Origin: an uncultured Bacteroidales bacterium
GTDB lineage: Bacteria; Bacteroidota; Bacteroidia; Bacteroidales; WCHB1-69
Direction: 5' to 3'
Assembly (NCBI GenBank): GCA_934699095.1
Contig: CAKUVI010000001.1
Location: 322,626 to 386,625, forward strand
Length of the DNA stretch: 64,000 nucleotides
Within the stretch, counting starts at the first letter, position 1. Each line of letters starts with the position of its first letter. The notes under the pieces are model-generated. The model saw only the letters and a program-made list of their open reading frames with translations. It made no database searches and was not told where the DNA came from. Positions 8,357 to 17,714 of the stretch are shown here, one piece after another. Both the position numbers and the translations under genes were made by a program.

Positions 8357-9229
8357 TTATTGCAAAAGAGCAAGGATTCTCTTCAATTCGTCGTCGGAGT
8401 TGAAGGGTATTTGGATAGTACCTTTTCCGGAGATGTCTTTTTTGATGTTGATTTTAGAAGAGAGCCGTTTGGAAATGTTGTTTTGGGCATCGCGAATCTC
8501 GTCGGAAAGAGTAATCTTGACCTTTGTTTTTTTGTTCTTGGATCCTTCGATGGCCTTTTTCACCAGAGTTTCAGTCTGACGGACGGAGAGTTGTTCTTTA
8601 ATGATCTGGTCAACCAGTTTTGCTTGGAGGTGTTCATCTTCAACAGTCACAAGAGTGCGGGCATGTCCCATCGAGATGAGGTTGTCGCGCACTGCGACCT
8701 GCGCGGGGGTGGAGAGTTTCAGCAGTCGGAGATAGTTGGATATGGTAGTGTTGGTCTTTCCGACTTTCTCGCCGAGTTCTTCTTGTGTGAAATGGCATTC
8801 ATCGATGAGCATTTTGTAGCTCATGGCTATTTCAATGGCGTTTAGGTCGGCTCTTTGTATGTTTTCGACGAGAGCCATCTGGATGGACAGGGCGTCGTCA
8901 ACGGTGCGCACGAATGCTGGGATTTCGGTAAGACCTGCCATCTGTGCCGCTCTGAAGCGTCGTTCGCCGGAGATGAGTTGGTATTTCCCGTTTTCGGCTG
9001 GGCGCACGGTTACGGGTTGAATCAGGCCATAGGTTTTGATAGAGTCGGCGAGTTCCTGCAGGGCCTGTTCGTCGAACTTGGTGCGTGGCTGATAAGGGTT
9101 GGTCTCTATAGACTCGATGCGGATTGTGCTGTTGCCGCTCACAATATGGCTGCCGCCTTTGCTCGGAATCTCAATGTCACCGAGCATAGCCCCTAAACCG
9201 CGTCGTTGCAATTTGTCGTTCTTCTGCAT
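8357..9229 (-). CDS. parB: chromosome partitioning protein ParB
   Basis: 290 aa. ParB N-terminal (CTPase) domain motifs are clear: ESIETNPYQPRTKFDE, then LISGERRFRAAQMAG (GERRxRA, the CTP-binding box) and VENIQRADLNAIEIA. The central HTH (EELGEKVGKTNTTISNYLRLL) binds parS. A short C-terminal dimerisation domain follows a Lys-rich linker. It works with ParA to segregate the origin region. It follows parA by 18 nt. I did not find an obvious parS 16-mer inside the gene by eye. Confidence 0.95.
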   Translation of the reverse strand: MQKNDKLQRRGLGAMLGDIEIPSKGGSHIVSGNSTIRIESIETNPYQPRTKFDEQALQELADSIKTYGLIQPVTVRPAENGKYQLISGERRFRAAQMAGLTEIPAFVRTVDDALSIQMALVENIQRADLNAIEIAMSYKMLIDECHFTQEELGEKVGKTNTTISNYLRLLKLSTPAQVAVRDNLISMGHARTLVTVEDEHLQAKLVDQIIKEQLSVRQTETLVKKAIEGSKNKKTKVKITLSDEIRDAQNNISKRLSSKINIKKDISGKGTIQIPFNSDDELKRILALLQ

Positions 9230-9247
9230 AATATTTTGTTTTGAAAA

Positions 9248-10021
9248 TTATATTGTGTAACCGTTTTTCAGAAGGAATTCTTTTGCCAAGTTCATGTAGT
9301 TGACATGTCCTACGGATTTTATGTCATACACGGCGATGGGTTTGCCGTAACTCGGGGCTTCGCTGAGGCGTACGGTTCTGGTGATCACAGTGTCGAAAAC
9401 TATGTCGCGGCAGTGGAATTTCACATCTTCGTAAACAGCGTTCGCTGATTTGAAGCGGTTGGTGTACATGGTCATCAGGATGCCTTCGATGGAGAGTTCA
9501 GGGTTCATGTTGGATTGGACGATACGGACGGTGTTGAGGAGTTTGCCGAGACCTTCGAGGGCGAAGTATTCGCATTGCACGGGTATTATGACCGAGTCGG
9601 CTGCAACCAACGCGTTCAGTGTCACCAAACCGAGTGACGGTGCGCAGTCGATGAATATGAAGTCGTAGTCGTTTTTGATGCTGCTGAGCACATCTCTCAT
9701 GCGGTATTCGCGGCGGTCGTAGGATATCATCTCTATTTCAGCGCCAACAAGATGTATGGTGGCCGGCATGAGGTAGAGGTTCGGTGTTTCGGTCTCAACG
9801 ACTGCTTCGGAGGCCATTTTGCCACCGACAATGCAGTCGTAGATACTGATTGTAGAATCATCTGGGTACACTCCCACACCGCTTGAAGCGTTGCCCTGCG
9901 GATCGGCATCAACCAAGAGCACACGGAAGTCAAGCAACGCCAACGATGCCGCTAAGTTCACTGCAGTGGTGGTCTTGCCCACACCGCCCTTCTGGTTTAC
10001 AATGGCAACTATCTTCCCCAT
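9248..10021 (-). CDS. parA: chromosome partitioning ATPase ParA (Soj)
   Basis: 257 aa. The deviant Walker A motif KGGVGKTTTAVNLA is at residues 11-24, Walker A' is at VLLVDADPQGNASS, and Walker B is at FIFIDCAPSLGLVT. These define a chromosomal-type ParA, which lacks the N-terminal HTH of plasmid ParA. Its ATG overlaps the stop of the upstream DUF3276 gene by one base (TAATG), so the two are translationally coupled, and parB follows. Confidence 0.96.
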   Translation of the reverse strand: MGKIVAIVNQKGGVGKTTTAVNLAASLALLDFRVLLVDADPQGNASSGVGVYPDDSTISIYDCIVGGKMASEAVVETETPNLYLMPATIHLVGAEIEMISYDRREYRMRDVLSSIKNDYDFIFIDCAPSLGLVTLNALVAADSVIIPVQCEYFALEGLGKLLNTVRIVQSNMNPELSIEGILMTMYTNRFKSANAVYEDVKFHCRDIVFDTVITRTVRLSEAPSYGKPIAVYDIKSVGHVNYMNLAKEFLLKNGYTI

Positions 10022-10371
10022 TATAATGATAAGTCTATATCGTCAAAACTAATGTCGTTGATGTCATCGGTCTCCGTCTCTTTCGCAAAAGAATTTGACT
10101 CGAAGAAATCATCTTCGGGAACAGTCCCGAATTCGATGAAATCAATAACACCTGAAAGAGCGTTTTTGAATTTTTCAAAGTCCTCCTTGTACAGGAAGAT
10201 CTTGTGTTTTTCATAGAAGAAATTGCCTGTTTCCGGGTCGGTTTTACGTTTGCTTTCCGTAATAGTAAGGTAGAGTTCTTCGTTTCTGCTTTTCTTTACG
10301 TCAAAGAAATAGGTTCTTTTGCCAGCTTTCACTGCTCTTGAAAGCACTTCGTTTTTGTCTTGATTCTCCAT
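10021..10371 (-). CDS. DUF3276 / PUR-alpha-like nucleic-acid binding protein
   Basis: 116 aa from the ATG at 10371 (MENQDKNEV); the 12 codons before it are Lys/Arg-rich and unlikely. A single PUR-like domain covers about residues 9-90: KRTYFFDVKKSRNEELYLTI, then KHKIFLYKEDFEKFKNAL. An acidic tail follows. PUR-domain proteins bind single-stranded DNA/RNA and the family is near-universal in Bacteroidetes. Its one-base overlap with parA suggests the two are always made together, but I know no demonstrated role in segregation. Confidence 0.8.
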   Translation of the reverse strand: MENQDKNEVLSRAVKAGKRTYFFDVKKSRNEELYLTITESKRKTDPETGNFFYEKHKIFLYKEDFEKFKNALSGVIDFIEFGTVPEDDFFESNSFAKETETDDINDISFDDIDLSL

Positions 10372-10448
10372 AGTAGTTTTTCTTTTTAGTCGCTTTTCCA
10401 AGCGCAAAAGTACTTAAATTTTATAAAACGAACGTATTTGTTGATAAT

Positions 10449-12392
10449 TTATTTTCTTTTTTGTTGTTGTTGCTGTTGCTTAAGCATTTGGGCCTGTTGT
10501 TTCTGCAATTCCTCCATTTTCAGTTCCCATTTAGACTTCTTCACGGGTTTTTTCATGTTCTGTTGGAGTGTGGCGTGAAGTTTGTCCTCGTTCACTGCAA
10601 CGCGGAAAATCCACATCTGGATGAATGTGAAAATGTTGAACAAGAGGTAGTAGTAGGTGAGTGCGGATGAGAAATTGTTGAACATGAACAGGAACATGAT
10701 AGGCATCGAGTACATCATGATGTTCATCATGCGCTGCTGGTCTTTGTTGCCTTGTGTTGGGCTCATGAGCTTGTTGTTGAGCCAGGTGTAAACGAGTGTC
10801 GCTATCGTCATGAGTATAGTGAAGAGACTCATGTGGTCGCCATAGAGTGGGATGGTGCGGCCGAAGTCCCAGATAGAGTCGTATGTGGAAAGGTCCTCAG
10901 CCCACAGGAAAGATTTCTGGCGCAGCTCGTAGGCAGCAGGGAAGAAACGGTACATGGCGATGAGGATAGGCATCTGGATAAGCATGGGAAGACATCCGCC
11001 GGCCGGTTTGACACCCGCACTCCGGTAGAGTGACATCGTGGCCTGCTGCTTCTTCATCATGTCTTCTTCCTTGGGATACTTTGCGTTGATGGCCTCGATC
11101 TCAGGCTTCAAAGCGCGCATCTTCGCAGATGACATATATGTCTTGTAACTGATAGGTAACAAGATGATTTTCAATGCTATAGTGAGAAGAAGGATGATTA
11201 AGCCGTAATGGAGCCCGAAACTCTCAAGCCAGTTGAAAACCGGTATGATAACACCACGGTTTATCCAGTGCAGGAGGAAGAAACCCCAGCCCAGCGGAAC
11301 CTGGCGCTCCAACTTCATGTCATAACCTTTAAGAATCCGGTACTGGTTGGGACCAGCATACATGCTCATCCCGAAATGACCTTTGTTGAGGTCGGCTATC
11401 TCAAAATCAAGAGCCGCGTTACAATTCTTCAGTATCTTGTCTTTAGGTTCGTCGGGAACCTGCACAGACAGACTGCCTGAGTTGAAAGGCACGTCCTTGG
11501 CTATGAGGCATGTAGTGAAAAATTGTTGCTTGAAAGACACCCATTTGAGTGGTGATGTGAAATCCTTCTTGTCTGGTTTCCGTTCATCCAGGTTCTCAAC
11601 AGAGCCTCCGTTGTCCATATAGTACACGGATGTGATGTTTTTCTCGTAGTCGAAGTTTTTCTCAACCGACTTCGGCTGGGCATCCCATTGAAGTGTGAAA
11701 CTGTGTTTGTTGCGGTACAAATAGGACTCCATGTTGACGAAGTTCACATCGAAGTCGAACTTGTAGTCGTCAGGTGTGAAGGTATAGACATATTCAATGT
11801 AGGATTTTTTGTCCAGAACGCTGCATTGGTTGCTGTCTGCCTTTGCGTTAGGGTAGAGGCGGAGCACAAGCTTGCGGTTTTTGTCGTTAACCTTAAGGTT
11901 ATCTCCGTTTTCTGATATGAAATAACAATCGTTGGTGGAGATTTCGCTTTGGTCGCTGAGCATAAGGTTTAGGCTTATGTTCTCTGAACCACCGTCAAAC
12001 ATGACGAGTGGCAGCTTGGCCGAGTCTTTTGGTGTGTACCTGTAGATGTCTTTCAGTTCAATTTGTCTGAGAGTGCCTCCTTTTTTTGCAATATGGTAAA
12101 TGGCCTTGTCAGTTTCAACAATGTAGTCGTCACCATCCGACACCTGTGCGTTTGAGAACTGTTGAGCCAACGGAAGATTTGCGTTGGCAGTGCCAAGAGC
12201 AGATTGGGTTGTGTCAGTCTGATTGTCCAAAGAGAGGGTTTCGGAAGCTTCATTGGCTGTACGCTCCTCTTCTTTCATCATTTGTTCCTTCTGGGCCTCC
12301 TGTTGCTTTTTTACTTGGGATGACTGATAGAAGCTGAATCCCAGAAATAGTAATAAAATCAACAATAAACCGATAACCGTGTTCTTATCCAT
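10449..12392 (-). CDS. yidC: membrane protein insertase YidC
   Basis: 647 aa, a typical Gram-negative layout. The first membrane segment (residues 5-23) is followed by a large periplasmic beta domain (~80-370). The conserved insertase core begins near FGLHYGLIILLLTIALKII and continues through SAKMRALKPEI, GCLPMLIQMPILIAMYRFF and MMYSMPIMFLFMFNNFSSAL. The tail is a Lys/Gln-rich cytoplasmic extension ending in a glutamine run. YidC inserts and folds inner-membrane proteins alone or with Sec. A well-spaced promoter lies upstream. Confidence 0.97.
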   Translation of the reverse strand: MDKNTVIGLLLILLLFLGFSFYQSSQVKKQQEAQKEQMMKEEERTANEASETLSLDNQTDTTQSALGTANANLPLAQQFSNAQVSDGDDYIVETDKAIYHIAKKGGTLRQIELKDIYRYTPKDSAKLPLVMFDGGSENISLNLMLSDQSEISTNDCYFISENGDNLKVNDKNRKLVLRLYPNAKADSNQCSVLDKKSYIEYVYTFTPDDYKFDFDVNFVNMESYLYRNKHSFTLQWDAQPKSVEKNFDYEKNITSVYYMDNGGSVENLDERKPDKKDFTSPLKWVSFKQQFFTTCLIAKDVPFNSGSLSVQVPDEPKDKILKNCNAALDFEIADLNKGHFGMSMYAGPNQYRILKGYDMKLERQVPLGWGFFLLHWINRGVIIPVFNWLESFGLHYGLIILLLTIALKIILLPISYKTYMSSAKMRALKPEIEAINAKYPKEEDMMKKQQATMSLYRSAGVKPAGGCLPMLIQMPILIAMYRFFPAAYELRQKSFLWAEDLSTYDSIWDFGRTIPLYGDHMSLFTILMTIATLVYTWLNNKLMSPTQGNKDQQRMMNIMMYSMPIMFLFMFNNFSSALTYYYLLFNIFTFIQMWIFRVAVNEDKLHATLQQNMKKPVKKSKWELKMEELQKQQAQMLKQQQQQQKRK

Positions 12393-12413
12393 CTTTCAAA
12401 TTTAAATTGGCGG

Positions 12414-12445
12414 CAAAGGTACAAAAATATTTATTTCTACACAAA
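12414..12445 (-). promoter_or_regulatory. promoter for yidC (-33 and -7 boxes)
   Basis: On the minus strand TTTG (12445-12442), a 20-nt spacer and TACCTTTG (12421-12414) match the Bacteroidetes consensus TTTG-N19-21-TAnnTTTG. It sits between the maf stop and the yidC start, so yidC has its own promoter even though it follows maf. Confidence 0.65.
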
Positions 12446-12447
12446 TA

Positions 12448-13041
12448 TTATTTGCGTATAAGGTCAGACAGCATTTGCCAGAGCAGGCGGGTCGGCAGGC
12501 CCATGACGTTATAGAAGGAGCCGTGCACTTCGCTGATGCCAACGTAGCCTATCCACTCCTGCACGCCGTAGGAGCCAGCCTTGTCGAAGGGCTTGTATGT
12601 GTCGATGTAGAAGTCAATCATCTCGTTAGAAATAGGATCAAAAGTGACTTCTGTAGCCCGGTAATCGGTGAGTTGGCGGGAGGGTGTGGCCACAGTCAGG
12701 CCGCTGAAAACGGTATGTGTGTTGCCTGAAAGCATCCTCAGCATTTCGACTGCCTCGAGCCTGTCGTGCGGTTTGCCTATGATTTTGCCGTCTCTCACCA
12801 CGATGGTGTCGCACGTGATGAAGATGGTCTTATCATTATAATCTGAAAGGTTGATGGGGGAGAGCTTCAGTCTTGAAAGGTGCATCACGATGTCTTGTGG
12901 CGAGTCCTCAGGATTGAAGGTCTCATTCACATCGGTGGCGATCACCTCAAAATCCACACCCATGCCGGCGAGCAGTTCGCGGCGGCGCGGGGATTTTGAA
13001 GCGAGATATACTTTATAATCCCTGATGTCGTCAAGCAGCAT
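12448..13041 (-). CDS. Maf family nucleotide pyrophosphatase
   Basis: 197 aa, usual length for Maf/HAM1-like NTP pyrophosphatases. Motifs are YLASKSPRRRELL at the N-terminus, ITCDTIVVRDGKIIGKP in the middle, and GSYGVQEWIGYVGI plus FYNVMGLP at the end. Family members hydrolyse dTTP/UTP or modified nucleotides to prevent misincorporation. The ATG overlaps the end of the GH57 gene by 1 nt, so it is the last gene of the glycogen operon, although it has no obvious metabolic link to it. Confidence 0.92.
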   Translation of the reverse strand: MLLDDIRDYKVYLASKSPRRRELLAGMGVDFEVIATDVNETFNPEDSPQDIVMHLSRLKLSPINLSDYNDKTIFITCDTIVVRDGKIIGKPHDRLEAVEMLRMLSGNTHTVFSGLTVATPSRQLTDYRATEVTFDPISNEMIDFYIDTYKPFDKAGSYGVQEWIGYVGISEVHGSFYNVMGLPTRLLWQMLSDLIRK

Positions 13042-14240
13042 TATTCCTTGATTCCTTCCTCTAATTGCAGTTTTACATCATTGAGGACATTCATGTAGTT
13101 GATGAATGCTTGATAAGGTGAAGAATAGACATCGAAGTTCTTCTTGACAGCGCGGTGTTGGAACCACTTGGAACTCATAAAGTTAAAGTGGTCGGCAGCT
13201 TGCAGTCTGAGCCAACTCAACTTGGCGTCGTGGTTTTCAGACTTTTGGTACAATGGTTCAAGTTTAAACAGTTGGCTGAAGGCTTCTTTTTGTAGTTCGT
13301 TGCCGAGCCATTCGTTGGTGTCCTTCTCTTCACCAGAGTAAGAAATAGCCCAAGGAGCGTGCATTGTGGCTGCGCTTAAATCACTATCAATCACATCTTT
13401 AGGGGAAATGAAACTGTAATTGTCGTTTTTGAGAAGACTATCAACCAAGGAGTAGAAGAAGTCGAAAATGCCAGTGTCGGCGGTGTAGTGTTCGCCTATT
13501 GTCTCATAGTCCCAGAACAGATTGATGAGTGGTGATTCATTGTCGTGGTGGCAGTTGTCAAGGAAGCGCATGTATTTTTCAGCTGTCAGAGGGTATTTGT
13601 CCCAACTTTTGTCAGCGAAGCGCAGTGTTATGTCGTCGCAGAGCTGGTAGGAGCGTAGGAGTAGTTTTACATCAGTCTGGTAGGGGTTGCAGTAGAGGTA
13701 AGTGGGACTTTTCCAGCCAAGTATGTGCCTTGCGCCCTCAGTCAGGATTACTTGGTAGCCTGCATTGCCGAGCCATTCGCCGATTTCATCTGAGTAGATG
13801 ATCTCGGTATTGCAGAAGGAGACCGGTTTCACGCCGAAGGTTTCCCAGAGCAGGTTTTCCTGGAGTTTCACCTGTTCGATGAACGAGGATTCATTGTTGA
13901 GGGAAGCCAGGCTGTGGGTGAAGGTGCTGCCTGTTATTTCCACACATCCGGTGGATATTAGTTCCTTGAAGCTGTCGATGACCTCAGGGCAGTATTTTTT
14001 GAAGAGGGTGATGGAGCTTCCGGATATGCTGAAGCTGACCTTGAACTTGTCGGGGTTTTTTCGGATGATGTCAAGAAGCATTCTGTTGGCCGGAAGATAG
14101 CAGCGTTCGGCCAATCGGCGAGTCAGATATTGGTTCTGGTAGTCGTCGAAGTAGTTGTGGTTCTGGTTTATGTCGAAAAAACGATAAGTGCGCAGACGGA
14201 AAGGCTGGCTAATTTGAAAATGGAAGCATATTTTATTCAT
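13041..14240 (-). CDS. glycoside hydrolase family 57 (alpha-amylase-like)
   Basis: 399 aa from the inner ATG at 14240 (MNKICFHFQISQPFRL), preferred to 14258 because GH57 chains begin with this strand. The chain has YLPANRMLLDIIRKNP and then SFCNTEIIYSDEIGEWL, whose Glu is the GH57 nucleophile. NLFWDYETIGEHY carries the acid/base Asp. GH57 enzymes act on alpha-1,4/1,6-glucans. No signal peptide is present, so it acts in the cytoplasm. It lies between a glycogen-synthase-like GT and maf, and its start overlaps the GT stop. The Bacteroides group uses the same trio in glycogen metabolism. Confidence 0.9.
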   Translation of the reverse strand: MNKICFHFQISQPFRLRTYRFFDINQNHNYFDDYQNQYLTRRLAERCYLPANRMLLDIIRKNPDKFKVSFSISGSSITLFKKYCPEVIDSFKELISTGCVEITGSTFTHSLASLNNESSFIEQVKLQENLLWETFGVKPVSFCNTEIIYSDEIGEWLGNAGYQVILTEGARHILGWKSPTYLYCNPYQTDVKLLLRSYQLCDDITLRFADKSWDKYPLTAEKYMRFLDNCHHDNESPLINLFWDYETIGEHYTADTGIFDFFYSLVDSLLKNDNYSFISPKDVIDSDLSAATMHAPWAISYSGEEKDTNEWLGNELQKEAFSQLFKLEPLYQKSENHDAKLSWLRLQAADHFNFMSSKWFQHRAVKKNFDVYSSPYQAFINYMNVLNDVKLQLEEGIKE

Positions 14241-15516
14241 AATGGAGTGTTTTTTCATAAATTAGTTTTAGTTTTTTTGCCACATATTCCCATTTCAGGC
14301 GGTCAACTTCAGCCGAGCCCTGTTCAGCGAAAAGTTTAGACAGGGCGGGGTAGTGGAGCAGGCCGTAGATGGCGTCGGCGGTGGCGTCGATGTCCCAGAA
14401 ATCGACCTTTATGGCGTGGGTGAGGACTTCAGAGACGCCCGACTGTTTGGAGATGACCACGGGCACTTTGGCTCTCATGGCCTCTAACGGGGATATTCCG
14501 AAAGGCTCTGATATTGACGGCATCACATAAACGTCACTCATGCCGAACATGGTGTCGATGTCGTCGCCGCGTAAGAACCCTGTGAAATGGAAGCGGTCGG
14601 AGATGCCGAGTTCGGCGACACGCTCGATGATGTGCGACATCATGTCGCCGTCGCCTGCCAGCACGAATCTCACGTTGGGATCTCTCTCCAAGACGCGTTT
14701 GGCGGTCTCCACGAAGTAGTCAGGCCCCTTCTGGAAGGTGACTCTACCGAGGAATGTGACGATTTTCTCCGACACGAATTTTTTCCTGACAACGTTTTTG
14801 TTGTTGGGTTCCACGGCGTTGTGCAGGGTGAACACTTTAGAGGCTGGTATTCCGTACCTGTTGATTACTATGTTCCTGGTGAGGTCGCTCACGGCGCACA
14901 CGGCGTCGGCGGCCATCATGCCCTCTTTTTCCATGCCATAGACTATGTCGTTGTAGTTTTCGCCAGAGCGGTCGAACTCTGTTGCGTGGATGTGCACCAC
15001 CAATGGCTTTCCGGAGGCACGTTTGGCAGCGATGCCCGCACGGTACGTCAGCCAGTCATGAGCGTGGATTATGTCAAAGTCCTCGTTCCTGGCAATCTCG
15101 GCAGCGATGTTCGCATATTGGTTCACCTCCTGCATGAGGTTGGGACCATATTTGCCGGAAAACACATATTTTCGCTTGGTACCATTTGTTTTTTCAAAGA
15201 TGCCGCTTTCAATTTGGTTCACGACGTTGTAGTAGTCATCCAATCCCACGTACGGGATCAGTTTGCTGTTCACTTGGATGTAGGAGGTTAGTTCTGTGTT
15301 GCGGTAGAGCTCAGAGCTGGGGTCGATTTCAACGTCGCTGCCATTCACGATCTTAACGTAAGAGGTGTCTTCGTCGCCGGAGGCATTGGGCATAACAAAG
15401 GTGACTTTCACACCATTGAGCGCCAAACCCTTGGTTAAGCCGTAGCAGGCTGTCCCCAACCCGCCTGAGATGTGCGGGGGAAACTCCCATCCAAACATTA
15501 GTACTTTAATTGGCAT
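14233..15516 (-). CDS. GT4/GT5-type glycosyltransferase (glycogen synthase-like)
   Basis: 427 aa, GT-B fold. The N-terminal domain starts with VLMFGWEFPPHISGGLG, the glycogen-synthase-type nucleotide-sugar opening with a Gly-rich loop in place of the usual Lys-x-Gly-Gly. IIHAHDWLTYRAG follows. The C-terminal domain has VTFLGRVTFQKGPDYFVETA and then YVMPSISEPFGISPLEAM, the E-x7-E retaining-GT signature. It is cytoplasmic. Its placement between the debranching enzyme and GH57 supports a role in alpha-glucan synthesis or modification; whether ADP- or UDP-glucose is the donor is unknown. Confidence 0.9.
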   Translation of the reverse strand: MPIKVLMFGWEFPPHISGGLGTACYGLTKGLALNGVKVTFVMPNASGDEDTSYVKIVNGSDVEIDPSSELYRNTELTSYIQVNSKLIPYVGLDDYYNVVNQIESGIFEKTNGTKRKYVFSGKYGPNLMQEVNQYANIAAEIARNEDFDIIHAHDWLTYRAGIAAKRASGKPLVVHIHATEFDRSGENYNDIVYGMEKEGMMAADAVCAVSDLTRNIVINRYGIPASKVFTLHNAVEPNNKNVVRKKFVSEKIVTFLGRVTFQKGPDYFVETAKRVLERDPNVRFVLAGDGDMMSHIIERVAELGISDRFHFTGFLRGDDIDTMFGMSDVYVMPSISEPFGISPLEAMRAKVPVVISKQSGVSEVLTHAIKVDFWDIDATADAIYGLLHYPALSKLFAEQGSAEVDRLKWEYVAKKLKLIYEKTLHYE

Positions 15517-15530
15517 AATCTGAGATTTGT

Positions 15531-17474
15531 CTATTTGTTTGCTTGTTCAATTTTCCATTTCATGTAAAGTAGGGCTGCAACGCTCCAAGCCTGGGATATG
15601 CATCCGTTGGGCTTGAATGGCGGGTCTCCGTCGGTGACTTCCGCCACGGTTGAAACACCGTAGCTTGTCATGCAGCTGTCGAATTTGTAGAGTATCTTGT
15701 TGAGGATCTCGGGTGCGCTTTCCGGATGCACTTTCATGATGCAGTCTGTGAACGGGAAAAGAAGCCAGGGCCAGGCTGTGCCCTGGTGGTAGGCGGCATC
15801 GCGTTGGCTCTGGGAACCGGTGTAGTGCCCCTTGTATTGAGGATCCTTCGGGGAGAGCGTGCGGACTCCCTTGCTAATGAGCAGTTCCTCAACGGTGATC
15901 TTGAGTATCAGCTGCCTGATCTTCTCGCTGATAGGAGCGAAAGGCAGCGATGCCGCGATGAGCATGTTGGGACGTACCTGGAAATTCTTGTAGTCACCGT
16001 CAACATAGTCGGCCAAATAGCCCAGCTCCTTTGACCAGAATGTGTCTTTGAACACAGTGGGGAAGTTCATGACCACAGGCTCCCATTCGATGAGGAAATC
16101 CTTGTCGTGGCTCTCGCGGGCTGCATCCAGACTGAACTTGATGGCGTTGTACCATAGAGCGTTGATTTCTACCTGGCAGCCGGTGCGCGGCGTTACAGGC
16201 TGTCCGTCAACAATGGCGTCCATCCAAGTCAGGGCCAAACCGTCGCCTCCTGCGTATATAAGACCATTTTCCAACATCCTGATGTTGTTCATGGTGCCGT
16301 CTCTGTAAGCGCAGAGTATGTCTTTTATGATTTCACCGTATTTTGACCACACTTTTTTCGGCTTGTTGATGTAGTCGCTGTAGATTTGGAGACTGCGTAT
16401 GAACCATAGGGGCGCGTCAACCGAGTTGTAACTTGAGGATGTCCCGCCAACCATGTTCGGGAAAAGTCCGCCTTTCAGGTCCGAAGTCATGCTGTCAACT
16501 ATCTCCTCAAACAGGTCGAATTTGCCGAGTGCAAGCGTTAAGCCTGGCAGCGCGATGAATGTGTCGCGGCCCCATCTTCCGAACCACGGGTATCCTGCTA
16601 TGATGTCGGTACGGCCGTTCCTGCGAACTATGAACTGCTCTGCTGCGTTCTGCAGACAATTGGTGAATGATGTGCGGGCAGTGTGCCTCTGCATTTCTCT
16701 CGCGTAAATGTCAGCAATCTCTTTTGTGTCAACAGGCTCGGTGCCGATGCAGAGATAAAGCTCGCTGCTGTCAACCTTGACAGTGAATGTGCCCGGACAC
16801 CACAGATCCTCATGACCTTCATAACCCCTCTTTAACTCCTCTTCGTACTCTATATTATAGTACCAGTCTGGTTTGTGCTCGTAACCAGCAGGCGCAGTGA
16901 ACTGGAAATATACGGGTGTGTAGTTGTCGTACATGCAAAACCCCGCGCCATTCTCAACAGGGCGGAATGCTGTGTTTACATTTGGGTTGGCATGTGTCAG
17001 ACTATGGATGCGGCGGAAGGCAAGAAGAGGCAAGATCTGCAAGCTTACCTCTTTGATGTCGTCTAAAAACGTGTATTTGATGATAAGCCTGTCGGCATCC
17101 TGTTGGAACAAAAGCGATTTCTTGAAATTGAACTTTCCGACCCTGAAATCATATACGGGTACATTGTCGGCTGAGAAGTTCTGGAGGTATTTGTTGCCCT
17201 TGGGCTCTATCACATTCCCCTTGTATTGGTGTATTCCCAGATGAAAATCCATGTCCTTGACCACAATGGTCTCGTCTATCCTCGATACCAAAAGATGACG
17301 CTCATGGTCGATGTTGTCTTGCGGTACAATGAATAGGCCATGGTATTTGCGGGTGTTGAGACCGCACATTGTGGTGGTTGCAAAGGAACCTGTCCTGCTG
17401 CAACGGAGTATCTCGCGTTCCTTCGAGTATTCAATGTTAACTAATTTGTCCTTATCAAATGATATGTAACTCAT
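15531..17474 (-). CDS. glycogen debranching enzyme (amylo-alpha-1,6-glucosidase)
   Basis: 647 aa. The N-terminal 'GDE_N' beta-rich domain covers ~1-260 (GLNTRKYHGLFIVP near residue 40). The C-terminal (alpha/alpha)6 GH133-type domain holds GYPWFGRWGRDTFIALPGL, GGLFPNMVGGTSSSYNSVDAPLWF, ALTWMDAIVDGQPVTPRTG and DAAYHQGTAWPWLLFP. These conserved Asp/Glu regions mark the amylo-1,6-glucosidase family. It releases glucose from branch points in cytoplasmic glycogen. It is the first gene of the operon with the GT, GH57 and maf; the GT follows 14 nt later. Confidence 0.93.
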   Translation of the reverse strand: MSYISFDKDKLVNIEYSKEREILRCSRTGSFATTTMCGLNTRKYHGLFIVPQDNIDHERHLLVSRIDETIVVKDMDFHLGIHQYKGNVIEPKGNKYLQNFSADNVPVYDFRVGKFNFKKSLLFQQDADRLIIKYTFLDDIKEVSLQILPLLAFRRIHSLTHANPNVNTAFRPVENGAGFCMYDNYTPVYFQFTAPAGYEHKPDWYYNIEYEEELKRGYEGHEDLWCPGTFTVKVDSSELYLCIGTEPVDTKEIADIYAREMQRHTARTSFTNCLQNAAEQFIVRRNGRTDIIAGYPWFGRWGRDTFIALPGLTLALGKFDLFEEIVDSMTSDLKGGLFPNMVGGTSSSYNSVDAPLWFIRSLQIYSDYINKPKKVWSKYGEIIKDILCAYRDGTMNNIRMLENGLIYAGGDGLALTWMDAIVDGQPVTPRTGCQVEINALWYNAIKFSLDAARESHDKDFLIEWEPVVMNFPTVFKDTFWSKELGYLADYVDGDYKNFQVRPNMLIAASLPFAPISEKIRQLILKITVEELLISKGVRTLSPKDPQYKGHYTGSQSQRDAAYHQGTAWPWLLFPFTDCIMKVHPESAPEILNKILYKFDSCMTSYGVSTVAEVTDGDPPFKPNGCISQAWSVAALLYMKWKIEQANK

Positions 17475-17560
17475 ACTTAACTAAATAGTGAAATAGGTTG
17501 TTTTTACTATTGTTCTAAAATAATCTTCGTCTGTATAAATCTTATTTAAAATAGTACCCG

Positions 17561-17568
17561 CAAAGATA
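17561..17568 (-). promoter_or_regulatory. -7 box for the glycogen operon
   Basis: CAAAGATA (minus TATCTTTG) lies 87 nt upstream of the debranching-enzyme ATG in a very AT-rich 240-nt gap. The same gap holds a perfect 16-nt palindrome (17651-17666, AAAAGTTATAACTTTT) of unknown role. Confidence 0.5.
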
Positions 17569-17714
17569 TATATTTTATCTTGAAATAAAAAACATGTTTT
17601 TTATCAAAAAATGAATTTTTTTTTCACCATAGCTTTGAATTTATATGGTGAAAAGTTATAACTTTTTGATAATTAGAAAGATGAAAAAGTTATGTTAAAA
17701 TACTTGGAAGGGTT

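Noticed and set aside
17651..17666. 16-nt AAAAGTTATAACTTTT palindrome as an operator
   Set aside because: It lies in a very AT-rich gap with many chance AT palindromes and is 80 nt behind the -7 box; noted in the promoter entry but not claimed as a separate regulator site.
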